64,000 nt of DNA from Xiphydria camelus (GCA_963678675.1 OY783194.1:32032278-32096277); one strand, 5' to 3'; numbered from the stretch's first letter, positions 22,301 through 33,550 are shown. Numbers and translations: made by a program. Notes: generated by a model not told the origin, from the letters alone.

Positions 22301-22535
22301 TGTGATTAGAATAACTAAGCGCGTTTAACTGCACGTGTTTTGTCATTTTAATCTAATCATTTCTCTCAGTCTATTCATTCGGTTCGAATATAAGTATGTA
22401 TTACCTTCTATTAGAACAATAGCAGGTAACTCTTACAACGTTAAACTTAACAAATCTCTCTCCCAGTGGATTCTTGTATATAATTCCGAAACCATAAAAA
22501 GACATCCCTCCTTTCACAGCGCCAATCGTCTGTAA
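19332..22535 (+). CDS. obst-E: obstructor-E-like secreted chitin-binding protein, three ChtBD2 domains
   Basis: Exons are 19332-19386, 20102-20320, 21255-21522, 21677-21811 and 22520-22535, giving 230 aa. Junction phases are 1, 1, 2 and 2. A signal peptide of about 22 residues is rebuilt across exons 1 and 2. The domains are Cys30-85, Cys100-153 and Cys163-226. The last exon encodes only the end of the final cysteine codon plus ANRL; its acceptor has a good pyrimidine tract (TCCCTCCTTTCACAG). Domain 2 has six residues between Cys2 and Cys3 (STTYIK) instead of five. Domain 3 lacks the aromatic pair there (GRLITC), so its chitin binding may be weak. NPEAIVGFKCP before domain 3 and VEGHPRL within it resemble Drosophila Obst-E (from memory), a cuticle protein tied to larval body shape. 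An extra phase 2 intron splits domain 3 after FWPFPR. The gene converges on the - strand CPAP3 gene. An alternative Met5 start is possible. Confidence 0.87.
20535..20797 (+). mobile_element. Family A MITE, copy 5
   Basis: This is an uninterrupted copy with clear ends: CACTGAGAAAAATAACCTGGTC on the left and AAGTTATTTTCCTCGGCG on the right. It lies in intron 2 of the obst-E-like gene. Confidence 0.75.
21954..22370 (+). mobile_element. Family A MITE, copy 6, internally duplicated
   Basis: Two family A interiors stand in tandem (phrase AAACCGTTTGGTGAAATATCG near 22006 and AAACCGTTTGTTGAAATATGG near 22163) between single outer ends. It lies in the last intron of the obst-E-like gene. Confidence 0.65.
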
Positions 22536-22970
22536 GGACTTGACAGGTGTCAGAGGAGAAAAGGACTTTTTTACCGACGTCTTTACCCCCTCGCCCCCTT
22601 CATCGACGAGGCACTCCACTCTTCGGATTCGCCGAAGCAGTCGAGGCCCGCTCTCGACACCCGACTAAGCATATTATAACAACACTCTCGCGTAAGGACG
22701 TCTGTGAAAAGCGAAGAGACGAACGACGAAAAAATAAGGAGAGAGTTTGCTCTCGAGAAGCACTCGACGAATGTCTTTCAAACGTCAGAGGGTCGCGCGC
22801 GAGACCCCGCGCGCGTGGTAGGTAAATAATGAAAACCGAGTATTCCCCGAAATATATACGAAGGCACAACCCGTGTCTTTCTCCACCCCCTTTCTCAACC
22901 CCATTCGATCAGGTCGCGCGTACGTCTATAATACCAACGACGTCGAGAGCGCCGCACGTTACACTACGCG

Positions 22971-22980
22971 AATAAATAAA
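22971..22980 (+). terminator. Polyadenylation signals of the obst-E-like gene
   Basis: Overlapping AATAAATAAA lies 436 bp after the stop codon, a long 3' UTR. It is 57 bp short of the poly(A) signal of the opposing gene. Confidence 0.5.
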
Positions 22981-23026
22981 TAAAAGGCACCGTTTAGATG
23001 TACGTATAAAAAATATACAACGATAC

Positions 23027-23032
23027 TTTATT
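23027..23032 (-). terminator. Polyadenylation signal of the - strand CPAP3 gene
   Basis: TTTATT on the + strand reads AATAAA on the - strand, 256 bp after the stop codon of the - strand gene. Confidence 0.55.
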
Positions 23033-23287
23033 GCACGCATCTAACTATACGTACTAACGCAAATAGAAAGTAATAACCATTACGAAATGCACACGAAGAG
23101 GATGGAGAGGAGGAGTATTTACATTTTGATTGAGGATGAGAGATAAGAGTGCGCGGGGGTGGGTTCGGGACATCAGAGATTAAGACGACAATACTAATTA
23201 TCGCGTAAGACAGAAAAAATCGCGCGCGCAGGCGGTCCGCGCCGCTCCTCGTCCTCCGCCGCGCGGACCGCCACGGCGCGTCTCCTC

Positions 23288-26200
23288 CTAGTTTCTCGGT
23301 CGCGACCTCAGCGCGACGGGAAGCGCGCCGGACGGAAGCGGCGGCACGCCGGGCGGCAGGTTCTCCTCTTCCGGTTCCTGCTCATTGCGGCCGTCCGGCA
23401 GCTCGCCTTCGAGGTTCGGCGGGGTGGTCGGGACGTCGCAATCCTCGGTAGGCGGCACCACGCACCTCAGGGACCGCCTGTCGAAGACCAGCATGGCGGG
23501 GCAGCGCTGCAGGCGGGGGTAGCCACCCTGGCACCCCCAGTAGCGGTTGCAGGACTTGCCGAGCGGCACGTTTCCGTTGGCGTCGTCGTTGCAGAGCGCT
23601 GGAAGACGAGAGCGGGACGTGAAATTCTCGGATTCTCGCTGCCGGAGAAGTCTCGGTCGGTGGGTGAAAAAAAAAAAATAATAATGCAGGAGCGCGAGAC
23701 CGTGTTGTCCGAGAAATTTCACCGCGAAATCGCCGGCGCCGACTTTCGCGCGCATGAAAACCGGAGAAACCGGACGATGCGTATCCCTCTCGACGGCTCG
23801 TCATCCTTGGCATTAGAATTGTCGAGGCGTACAGCCGCCGCCGCCGCCGAGGCGCTTCGTACGTGCCTCGACGTCGCGTGAAATTAATCGGAATGTCGAT
23901 GGAGCCGCGCGTCGTTCGAAAGGAACGGCTAGTTTCCGCGAACGTACGATCGCAATCGTTACATCTACGCGCATAGGCGCACGCGAGGTGCAGAGGATGA
24001 CGCCGGGGGCACGACGGAGGGCCACGGACGGAATGCCAATTGCCGGGGCGCGCTCCGCGCCCACGATGAGCGCGGCGGCGGACAATGACGCGCGCGCCGC
24101 TACGCGGACTGCGTCTGGAAGTTTCTCCGCGGGAAAAAGCGAGGAGACGGCGCGAACCGAAGCGAAGCCGAGGAGAAGAGGCGTGGCCGTCTTTGGCGGC
24201 GCGGTGGCCGCTTCCGGGGAGGGCGATCGATGGGGAATCTCATTTTTTATGCAGTACGGTGCACAGAGAGAAGAGTATATGAATGGCTGTTATACTGGAT
24301 ACGAGAGAGGTTTGACATTTTGGGGAGAGTGTTGCCTTCATTGCTTTACTGTGTGACATCGTTTGGCATACATTTCGTGAGCTTCGCTGAACGTGTGTCA
24401 ATGTGTTTATAGGTACAATAAAGCAATACTTTCCTTAAAATGTCAAATCTATTATCCGGTATAACAGTGATTGATATACACTTCTCTCCGTTTATATGGA
24501 ACATTTCTCTTCTATACTGAGCAAACAATTTATTTATAGTTAACTCATTAGTGCTCGCTGGCAACTTAAGATGCCGAGAAATTTCTTGTTTGATATATTG
24601 GATTGAGTATTTTCGCGTTGATTAAAGAATTTCTCCGGAAGCTTAATCCGTTCGTAAAAAGGACATCTCACGTAAAACCCTTTCCGATATTTTTATTAGC
24701 TAAGCTTCACTAAATGTGAAGCCATGATGTCGAATTTTGAAAGCGCGAAAAATCATTTTCGACACGTAAGTGACGTTTATTTATTATCAAATTACGTGTC
24801 ACAACGAATCTCACTTTTTCGTGAGTTTTATCAGCTGAATTTGTTATTTTGAATCTAAAATCTTGAAAGCTTGAGTGAGTGACATTTACCAATCGTCAAA
24901 TTATAGACATTTATGTGATTAAGTAACGACAAATAAGCGAAAAATGCGCACGAAGCGCATACATACGTTATTGCTAATTTTATTAAAAAGAAGTACCATT
25001 TCTGAGACAATTTCTAAATATTTCAAAAACCACTAATCGAATATCTGCGAGCAAAAATTGTTTGGCAACTGAAAATAACATTGAGCACTAATGGGTTAAT
25101 ATACGTATACTTGATTATGGCGAAAGAAATATTTCTTTGAACCAAGTAAATATTCGTTATCTATCGCTCTATTTCTATTTGAATGAAGGAGACGTTCTTA
25201 TAATTAACATATATTTAATTGGCTCAGCGAAATATTTATTTCGCCATAATCAACTACACATTTACCCCAACTACAAATAAACTCTTCCCTCAGTACAGAC
25301 ACCGGAAATACGATCCTTATTGAAAATAACACCTGAGCACCCGCCGCTCAATCGCAGCTGCGCGATGAATCATTACGATGCATAAAAAAGGACCCATCGT
25401 AAGTCCATTCATCCGGCATGACTCGAGAGCGCGCGATCATGCGAGAGTCTCGTTCTCTACACGCGAGTCATACGTCGAAATACAAGATGTTCGATTGTTT
25501 CCGGTTAAACCGAAAAGACAGTTTATTAATAAATTTAATTTCCAATACGGCGAAATAAATATTTCGTTAGAACGAGAAAATATAATACGTTAATTATTAA
25601 AATATTAATTTCATTCAAATGATTCCCTCGAAGAATTTTATCGTGTCAAATAAAGATCCTAATAATTAATAATTAATTAATTAATTTACTTGACCCAATA
25701 AAATATTTGTTTCGCCACAATTAAGAAACATTTATCAACTAAAAATAAACTGTTTTCTCAGTACGGAAATTCTTTTCCCATTTATAAAAGCTGTGATGTA
25801 CTCACGGTGCTTCTGGCATCCCTCGACGTTTTCCGGCCAGTCGCAGGAGTGCGCCCTCTCGTTGTAGAGGAGGCCGCCGATGCACAGCTGTTCCGTAGCG
25901 GTGCCGTTCCAGCACGTCCAGTATCTGGTGCAGGATGTCTCGTGGCCGAATATTCCGTAGAGCCAGTCGCAGTGCTCAACGCCGATCGGCGGATTGGCCT
26001 GGCGCTTGCCGTCGCAGTAGTTCGCCCTCCAGGGGTAATCGCAACCCTCGGTGACGCCGCGATGCTTGCCCGCGAAGACCAGACCGTTCGGGCAGTCGAA
26101 CAGTTCAGGACGGCCGTTGACGCACTCCCAGTAACGGTCGCAGTTTTCTATGTCGCTGACCACTCTCGCTTTCGTCTGGCAGGGATCTTCCTGCTGCTGT

Positions 26201-29200
26201 TTTTGCGCGTGTAGTCCTGGAAGGACGAAAGAAATATTCTCAATCCTTGGATTCTCTGTTTCCAATGATACTTGGGGATTCACCGCCGAAATCTCCCCCC
26301 GATTCGACCGTTCGATTTTATCAGTTTCAGTGGACTAGAACCGCGAGGGGAAACTTGGGTCCCTCTAGATAGTCGGAGTAAAAAAGAAACCCGGAAACGC
26401 TCAAGGTTCCCGCATGCATTCGACTTCCACGTAATTCCCAGCGCACTGGGAGCGAGCCGCGAAGAGAAAGAGAAAGAGTTAAATTGTTCGTCGCCCGCGC
26501 GCGTTCCACGGATAGATACGTGCGACCCCCGCGAACGTAAATGGCATCGTCCGGTTAGCCACGTTCATTTTCCCCTTCCAGTGCGAAGCCTATCCGCCCG
26601 TAATCCTCCCGCGTGATCGGCATAACGATTCGACGATGCACTTCGCGGCTAATATAGCGCGAGTGAGTCATCAGCATTTTGTCTATATTATATCATATTA
26701 TTATGGGGCTAAACTTATTCGCCAGGAAGGAAATTTCAATCACTATTATCTCATTATCTATGGGTTTTTTTTGGTGATATTTATGTAATACTTTTTTGAA
26801 GCTTACATTTTTATCTATAATGAAGTCTTATATCGATACAGGTCAAAAACTCATGAATAATGAGATAATGGTGATTGAAGTTTCTTCCCTGACGAGTAAG
26901 TTTAGCCTCGTATGGTATACGTGCACGGAGAAAAAGGATTAGTAAAAAAATCATGGGAAAACCCATGCATTTTTACAGTCATCCCAGTAACAGGGCTTCT
27001 CGAGGTGAAATGGAAAAACAATGATTTTGCAGTCTCAGCAAAACTAGGTTTCGCTCGAAACTTTTTGTTATCATAACATAAATATCATGTATGGCAGTAG
27101 AAGATATGTTAAATAATAGCAGATGTAACTGCAATAACAGTGAAATTTTTTTCGCTACAAATATTTGCTATCCTGGCAAATATCGTTACTATTATCGGGA
27201 TAATATTTTTGTTACGATACCGAGAAATTCTCGGCCAAACCTAGTTTTGCTAAAATTGTAAAATCATTATTTTCCGTGTATGTTTCACAGTTCGTAATAG
27301 TATAAAACTCAGTTTATACTGTAAAATTTACCAATCTCCCGTTAATACTTGTCAGGTAATCTGATATTTATACTGTTACGAACTGTAAAAAGTACGCTGT
27401 GTCTGTTAAAAAATCAATATTTCACCTCGAGGAGCCCCGTTACTGGGATGCACTGTAAAAATTACTAACCCTTTTTTTCTCCGTACATACAGCAGTCCCG
27501 AAAGATCTCTAAAACTCGTGTATTTATTAGTTCGCGCGAAGGGCGGCTGACTGCGCGAGAGAACAGCGATCTCCAGGCACGACGACGGAAGCGAGGTCGC
27601 GATGCAGCGAAGCGAATCTCGCGCAGAAACGAGAGTGAACGAAGGAGCGCGCGAATGCACACGTACGACGTATAGAAGGCACGGGCGGCGCGTATCCGGC
27701 CCCGCTGTACAGCACGGATACGAGCGGGTCCGAAGTAAGGTGGGAAGTCTGCTGGAACCGCGCTCCCAAGAGAGCGAAGCGAGTGAAAGTGCCTAGCCTT
27801 GACTCGCAACCTTCAGGACACCCCCTGGCTCTCGCGGTCCCCGGCCGCCTCTCTGGAACGATCCGAACTACGCGTCCGTCGACTCCTGCTCGAATCTTCC
27901 TCGCCAAAGTCTCGTCCACGCTCTCCCGGTCTCCGCGTGCGGATGGGAATCTTCGCAGCGGTCCGGGCGATGCGGTCGAGACGCTCGAGGCTCGTCGAAG
28001 GACGCTTTTAAAAGTTCAGGAGTTCGTGCATTCCTACCTAGACAACTCAAACCGGAAAAAGCAGTCTTTTAGTCATCCGTAGGAGGTCTGATGTTTCAGT
28101 TTTTGATAACATCCAACAGTCGTAGGGGTATTTCGGATAACATGAAAGCAAAGTTAACCAAAAGCGAGACATCAGACTGACTAAGGATAACTTCAAGATG
28201 ACTTTTTGGATTGTGTTTTCTGGGCAGGTAGAGCAAGATTGCGATTTTCAAAAAGTTATCTTAATGTAATGCAAAATGTATAACTGATATCTATCCGAAA
28301 GGCAATTTGTTCAGCACACGGAAAAAAATAAATCGTAGTATTTACAAAAGTTTTTGGTAAATTTCGGGACGAGGCCTATTTATCGTAATGATAACTACAA
28401 TTTTAGTAAAAATCCTAATAAAACTTGTAGAAGTTGCAACCATGCTGTAATTTTTACGAAAATTGTAATCTAGTTATCCTAACAATAAATTGGCCTTGTC
28501 TAAACATTTGCCACGAACTTTGTAAATACTAGATTAATTTTTTTCCGCGCAGGAAATAAACTCCAATCACTATTATCGTATTATCTATGAGCTTTTGGTT
28601 CTCGTACTTGTATAATACTTTTTCGAAGATTACATTTTCATCTACAATAAAGTCTTACATCGATCTGGCCAAAAGTTCATTAATGATAAGATAGGTAATA
28701 ATGATTCGAGTTTCCTTCCCGGCGAGAAAGTTTAGCCTCATATGGGTACGTTTCGTATTACGTTCAGATAACTTTTTGAAAATCGCCGTCGTGTTCTACC
28801 TGGTTTCCTCGTTATCGACGCGGAAATCTACTCGAGGCGCCGCGCGAGAAAAATCCTCTCGACCGCGCGAACCGGGAGGACAGGTGTCGTGCGCTAATCT
28901 CGCCAACGAGCGCGATAGCGCAAAAATGCGCCGCGCCTGGACACTCTTCCGCGACGGATAAGCCGCGGTCGAGAAGTCGAGCGCTCGAACGAGCGACGTG
29001 ACGGAACGCGTCATCGTCGTCGTCGTCGTCGGCGGCGGCGAGCTCCACGCATGAATTCCGAGGAACCCGGTAAATCCGCCACCTGCTGTTCCTGCGTCGC
29101 CGCTACGCGGTACACGCGACGGGAAAGGCCGCGCGACGCCGTGCAGCGTGGAGCGATAAACTGGTCGTGCGAGGTTAGCGCGCGGTTATACACGGGATAT

Positions 29201-31381
29201 ATACCGCGGCATAATCGGGCAACGGCTTCGCGGGACACCCGGAGGAGACATCTCCGCGTCTCGGCCTCTCTTATGTAAGGCCGGTTCTGCTCGCAGTTAG
29301 CGCCGACGAGGCGCACCGGGTTACTTTCCCTTCCTTTACGACTCCGTAAAGAGTAAATAGCCGTACCTATATACGCCGATTAGCGAGCGGCCGCCTAATG
29401 TTTACGTTACGTGGAAACGACGTGCCCCGTAGCAGCCACGCTCGTGGCGCACGCGCGGCCCCGCCTTCGATTCCTTCCGCAAATGCTAAGTGCAATCGGA
29501 GCCGAATGGAACGCGCGGTGGAACTGATATAGGTACGTTTTCACGCGGGGCACGCGGAAATCGTTCGGAAAGTACCTACATTCGTCGGATCGACGCTGAA
29601 ACGATTACGATCGCCGTTTGTGTGAATTTTATTCGGCGGTAAATTGCGCAAGAACTTTTATCGCGGAGTTCGCTGACCGGTGTGGTCCAGTGGTTGTATT
29701 TTTTTAATGAATTCTTTGACTTCTTGTATTTCAGGGCTTTTTGCGGAGCGAATAAGAATGGGCGTGCGAAGATGTGGCATTTTTCTGACGGAGATAAATT
29801 TGGACAAATTTTGGCGTGCCTCCTTAGAGAGAGAGAGCGTGGTCATTTTGAACAGTTCTTCGAAATATTAATTTTATTTGAATCGATTTCGATCCGACCC
29901 GGATAATTATTATTTCTGCTCAGTATTAATTCCATCGAACATAAATGCTAATCGAGGGCTACATTCGATATCTCGATTACTATTCGGACTGAATCGTAAT
30001 TTCATCTGGAAGGCCCCTGTAATGAACTCGTAAACCCGCTGCGAAGAATGAGATATTTTCAATTTAACGCGTTTCGCCTTCGGATCGATTATACGGATCA
30101 CGTTCTTCCTCGCTGAGAATCGAGCTTCGCAACAGCCCCTACGGTCGAAAAAATGGCAAAAAAACTCGCGTGATGAGGTACGAAAGATTTTCAGTTTACC
30201 GCTTCGCTTCGAGCTCGATTATACGTATATCGATCGAAGAGGAGTCCCTCGACGATCGAGAGGATAGATCGCGCCGGCAGACCGGTCGTTATCGCCACCC
30301 TGTTACGACGTCAGAAATTAAAGCCATGCGTTCCCCAGAGAGAGTAAACTGCTGCTCGTCGAGCTACTTTCATATTTTCACTCAAGAGTCTCTCGGGAGA
30401 AAGTTCTCGAGATGTGTGAAACTCGGCGAAGCCTCCGATATTGTTCAGCAAAGATGAGAACGACGACGACGACGACGACGACAGGTGCAACCCGAGGCTC
30501 CGAGCTCATGAATAAATGTACGACTCGCTTAGATCCAGACACCGCTCGATGTCGATTTTCTAATTCGTCTCAGCGCGCGTATTCGGTCCAGCGTCTTCGT
30601 GGCTGCGCGGATCGGAGACTCTCTTTGGAAATTGGGTCACGAGACGACTCGTGCTCGACGTCGAAGCACGGTCGATCGATCGAGAGAATCGGTAGTGCAC
30701 GATTCACTGGAGAGCGATAGTTATTTAAATAGAAAGAGAAAACTGGAAGAGAACGAGAAGGCGAATAGGAATGTTGGATCGACGCGCGGGCGAGAAAAAA
30801 TGCAAACGCGCGGGAAGAACGACGATTCTTCTGCGAGCGAGAGTGAAATCAGAAGAGAGCGAGATGATGCGAATACAAAGTTTGATTGACGCGCGAGCAA
30901 AAATAATGCAAATCCACGCGCGACACGCGAGCGAGGAAAGTGGGCCGGGACTTTCGCGCGTGCGCGCGCGCGCCTCCTACATAACAGTGCGCGAAATTCA
31001 GTTTGTTCGTAAACCGGAGTACGTGACGACCCATGCGAGGGAACCTCGAAATCGCCCTGCACTCCCTTTCTCCTCGGACGCGAAAATGATTGATAAACTC
31101 TCCCGCGCGTGTTCGTCGCTACAATGTATTACGTATGTATACCAACGCGAGAACTGTCACACGGCGGATATTTAACGACCGTCCGCGGACCCGCGCGCGT
31201 ATACCTGGCTCGTCGCCAATGTTTTCACCGAAGCGGTGAGGTGGTCCGCCGACCTAACGCGAACACAATAGCCGATAGGACGCGCGGCGGGTCGATGACA
31301 GCGCGCGCGATGCAGCGCGGAGTACTCACCGTGGACTGCCAACAGCACGAGGAACAGCGAGGCGATCTGCGTCGATTCCAT
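23288..31381 (-). CDS. CPAP3 (obstructor) family protein with acidic proline-rich tail
   Basis: The - strand exons are 31381-31330, 26216-25806 and 23598-23288, giving 257 aa. Both junctions are phase 1 and both introns are GT-AG. Residues 1-21 are a signal peptide (LFLVLLAVHG core). The ChtBD2 domains are Cys30-85, Cys100-151 and Cys157-208, with aromatics after Cys2 in all three (DRYWEC, TRYWTC, NRYWGC). A 49-residue tail follows, acidic and proline-rich in the middle (EQEPEEENLPPG). The LYGIF and CWNG motifs in domain 2 recall Gasp, but from memory the whole is closest to the CPAP3-D group of beetles; no symbol is given. It lacks the phase 2 intron that splits the last cysteine codon in the other five genes, and only five residues separate domains 2 and 3. 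Intron 1 is 5.1 kb and holds six or more MITEs and CpG-rich blocks. This is the only cluster member on the - strand. Confidence 0.92.
24262..24491. mobile_element. Family P palindromic MITE
   Basis: The arms are inverted: CAGAGAGAAGAGTATATGAATGGCTGTTATAC on the left (in overlapping parts) and GTATAACAGTGATTGATATACACTTCTCTCCG on the right. It lies in intron 2 of the - strand CPAP3 gene. Confidence 0.6.
24516..25294. mobile_element. Family C MITE, copy 4, split by a TTAA element
   Basis: The left arm (ACTGAGCAAACAATTTATTTATAG) and the rest of family C (TATACGTATACTTGATTATGG onward to CTCTTCCCTCAGTA) are separated by a 552 bp insertion at 24544-25095. Confidence 0.7.
24544..25095. mobile_element. 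piggyBac-type 552 bp element
   Basis: It is flanked by TTAA at 24540-24543 and 25096-25099. The ends are CTCATTAGTGCTC and GAGCACTAATGGG, a 13 bp inverted repeat with one mismatch. The other family C copies supply the empty site (TTTGTAGTTAA at 42.6 kb), so the duplication can be read directly. It has no transposase frame. Its termini differ from the 18.0 kb family. Confidence 0.8.
25507..25763. mobile_element. Family C MITE, copy 5
   Basis: It runs from ACCGAAAAGACAGTTTATTAA to AATAAACTGTTTTCTCAGT, with the internal GGCGAAATAAATATTTCG phrase. The right end stops 43 bp from exon 2 of the - strand CPAP3 gene, so the element lies in intron 2 right next to the donor site. Confidence 0.65.
26691..26921. 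mobile_element. Family E MITE, copy 1
   Basis: It has long inverted arms. The left arm holds GGGGCTAAACTTATTCGCCAGG and CACTATTATCTCATTATCTATG; the right mirrors it with AATGAGATAATGGTGATTGAAG and GTAAGTTTAGCCTCGTATGG. It lies in intron 1 of the - strand CPAP3 gene. Confidence 0.7.
26922..27487. mobile_element. Family G palindromic element with a nested inverted-repeat element
   Basis: The outer arms are about 85 bp: GCACGGAGAAAAAGGATTAGT to CTTCTCGAGGTGAAAT on the left, and the mirror ATTTCACCTCGAGGAGCCCCG to TTCTCCGTAC on the right. An inner inverted repeat (GAAAAACAATGATTTTGCAG and the mirror CTAAAATTGTAAAATCATTA) spans about 27012-27277 and looks like a separate insertion. It abuts family E copy 1. 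Confidence 0.6.
27490..28034. other. CpG-rich block in intron 1 of the - strand CPAP3 gene
   Basis: Dense CpG and overlapping open frames occur on both strands, without splice-bounded coding features. It may be an intronic regulatory block. Confidence 0.3.
28035..28230. mobile_element. Family K element, copy 1
   Basis: The ends are TACCTAGACAACTCAAACCGG on the left and GATTGTGTTTTCTGGGCAGGTA on the right, with internal inverted segments (GTCATCCG... and ...CTTCAAGATGACTTTTTG). It is related to the copy at 44511-44920. Confidence 0.5.
28317..28750. mobile_element. Compound D+E MITE unit, copy 1
   Basis: Family D (28317-28549, CACGGAAAAAAATAAATCG to TTTTTTCCGCG) is followed directly by a left-truncated family E (GGAAATAAACTCCAATCACT to GTTTAGCCTCATATGGGTA). 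The same junction occurs at 47.52 kb. Confidence 0.65.
28760..31329. other. 5' half of intron 1 of the - strand CPAP3 gene
   Basis: The DNA is CpG-rich, with GTC/GCG and ACG trinucleotide runs (near 29013 and 30453-30482). No exon joins the reading frame on either side. Open frames here are composition artefacts. Enhancers are possible but not demonstrable by eye. Confidence 0.35.
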
Positions 31382-31530
31382 GGCGCGGCTCTAAGTGGCG
31401 GATCCTCTGCCGAACTGGTCTACTCGATTGTCGGGTTCGCCGAAGGAACCATGCGAAAGAAGCAGGAGAAAAAGTCTCGCGTGAAGACAGACGAAGAAGC
31501 TCGGCTGATGGGTTTTCGTGTCGGGACTGG

Positions 31531-31566
31531 TCACTGGGAGAGGCGTTTGGCTTGGGGTCTTATATG
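31531..31566 (-). promoter_or_regulatory. TATA box and initiator of the - strand CPAP3 gene
   Basis: Read on the - strand, CATATAAG ends at 31559. About 25-28 bp further on comes CCAGTGACCAGT, an initiator-like CAGT near 31531-31537. The leader to the ATG at 31381 would be about 150 nt with no intron. Spacing fits a TATA promoter. Confidence 0.6.
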
Positions 31567-31714
31567 AGCTCCCCACTCTCTCTGGTCCCGCGCGGTCTCT
31601 GCCGCGCTAGGAAGGACTCTTGGAGAACACGCCGCTTCTGCCGTCGGCGACTGCGGCAGGTCGCCACCGACGAATTCTCGACGGTCGACGTAACGGGGCG
31701 GCGGGACGCGCGCG

Positions 31715-32142
31715 CCGAGAAGAATATCTTGGTCGGTTTGACCAAAATCTTGGAGACGTTGGCCAGACCCGGGCGGAAAAATATTGTATGTATTTTCTGT
31801 ATAATCCATTACGTGGTTGTGGTCATGTATGGATTATATAATATGATTTCTATATTAATCGGTTAAGGGTTATATGTGGATTGTACAAATATTTAAAAAT
31901 CTGTATATAGTTTTTATATGGTTAATGTGTGGAAATCATATATAATCCATACATGACCAAAACCACGTATGGATTATGTGCAAAATATATACAACTTTTC
32001 CGCGCTTGGTGAAATATGGATCCTCTATTTATATCTGGTTAAACTGATAATTTTTTGGTTAGAATAAATAAACGTTTGGTTATAATACCTAACGTGTTTA
32101 ACTAGATGCGTTTTGTCGTTTTAACCTGATTATTTTTCTCAG
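31715..32142 (+). mobile_element. Family A MITE, copy 7, split by family J
   Basis: The left part is TGACCAAAATCTTGGAGACG and the right part resumes at TGGTGAAATATGGATCCTC, running to TTATTTTTCTCAGA. Family J sits between them. Confidence 0.65.
31773..32003. mobile_element. Family J palindromic MITE, copy 1 (nested)
   Basis: The arms are GCGGAAAAATATTGTATGT with TGTATAATCCAT on the left, and the mirror ATGGATTATGTGCAAAATAT with TTTTCCGC on the right. The near-identical theme recurs at 44656-44884. Confidence 0.65.
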
Positions 32143-33550
32143 AGCGGCGGGAACGACGCGGAAAGACGGAAGAAACAGTGGGCTTTGCGTATATTTTGTA
32201 GTTGCGTAAGCGGAGTGTCACTTTTTTCTTATGTATTCAACGTTCGCTGGAGACGTTTTATTTCGGACGCGCGATATGTCCCGCCGGCCGGTGATTCATT
32301 CTTGCCCAATGGTTGATACGTGACGAGATTAACTCCGATACTGATTTATTTCGATCTACGCATCTTCCATATTACGGATCCTTTCGCAAGTTTCTTTGAG
32401 AGATTAGGAAGTACCAGGTACACTGAAAACAAAATTTGCTTCATTCAGCAATATTGGTTAGGTTCAATACGGCAAAACTCACGGTGTAATTCTTTCAAGT
32501 AAATAATCACATGTGTTTCAATTTCAATTTAGTTGCCTCAATTCTATTTATTTCTCCTTACGCTCTTATGGTAATAAAACAATTGCACCGCGAGGTTTGC
32601 CGTATTAAACTTCACCGATGGTTGAATGAAGCAATTTTTTTTTAGTATATTCGATATTTCATACCATTTAATTTTCGAAAATATTTTACCGTCAAAATCA
32701 AACCAGTGACACAATGACGCCGCGCTATGGGTAACTAAAAAAATTGTTCTCCAATCAATTCCACTTCACCCGACGATCGCAGGGCTTGGACTGCGCATCT
32801 CCGGCTCCTTTAATCTCCTCTTCCCAGCCTCCTTCGCCCCCCCGTCATATCGTCCCACCGCGCAGGAGTCCAGGACGATGACGCCGACAAGATCTAAAAG
32901 AAAGATCGATATCGGATACGCACGCTCGGTCTACTCGAAGCCGAGATCGCCAATTAGGAACCAATTCCTTCGTTACTCCCGCAGTCGCGTCGCGTCGTCT
33001 TCTCCTCCGTGCTCTTTTTCCCCCGTCTTTTTTATCCTGCGAGCTTTTTCATCCTCGGCGAATACTCTTTGTTACACGCGGGGCCATCGTTCCCCGTTCC
33101 CTCGTTGCTCCCGCGGGGAAATAAAAACGATCGGCGATCGTAAAAGCGCGGCACGCTCGAGAAGCCCCGCGCAATTCTTCGCCGACGCGCGGCGCGGTGC
33201 AATAAGGACGGCACAACGATCTTCCCGCCATAATGGATGGTTTAGATCCGCCGGCGGCACAGCGTAACGTCCATTTCGACTCGCTGAATTTTTGCTCGTG
33301 AAATATCGTCCCACGCTAATCCTGGAACGCGCCGCGCGCGAGTGCATCGTCTCGAGCCGGCGTAGACCGCGTGGTCCAGCGGATGCTGGGCCGGTGTAAA
33401 TTGGTTACCTGCGTGCAGGGGTAGCTGGAGTTGCTTTGTTCGACAGTGGCTCGTTTCTAATTAATCTGCTTCGCGTATCTTGATTGGCCGAATTAATTTG
33501 TCGGAGAAATTTCGCTGCCAATTGCGTTAAGAAAGAGAATTATCACTGTA
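32143..33550. other. Intergenic DNA with a MITE and a CpG block; no gene
   Basis: It holds a family O inverted-repeat element at 32421-32649 and a CpG-rich block at about 32880-33420. A GTGGTCCAGCGGATGC string near 33371 resembles a tRNA D-arm, but the rest of a tRNA is absent. Confidence 0.3.
32421..32649. mobile_element. Family O palindromic MITE
   Basis: The arms are CACTGAAAACAAAATTTGCTTCATTC on the left (in parts) and GAATGAAGCAATTTTTTTTTAGT on the right. Inner mirrors are AATACGGCAAA and TTTGCCGTATT. Confidence 0.6.

Noticed and set aside
29676..29700. Second tRNA-like string GTGGTCCAGTGG
   Set aside because: The same D-arm resemblance only; the following sequence is AT-rich and cannot form the other arms.
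33360..33420. tRNA-like string GTGGTCCAGCGGATGC
   Set aside because: No T-arm GGTTCGAATCC block or closing acceptor stem follows at the right distance.
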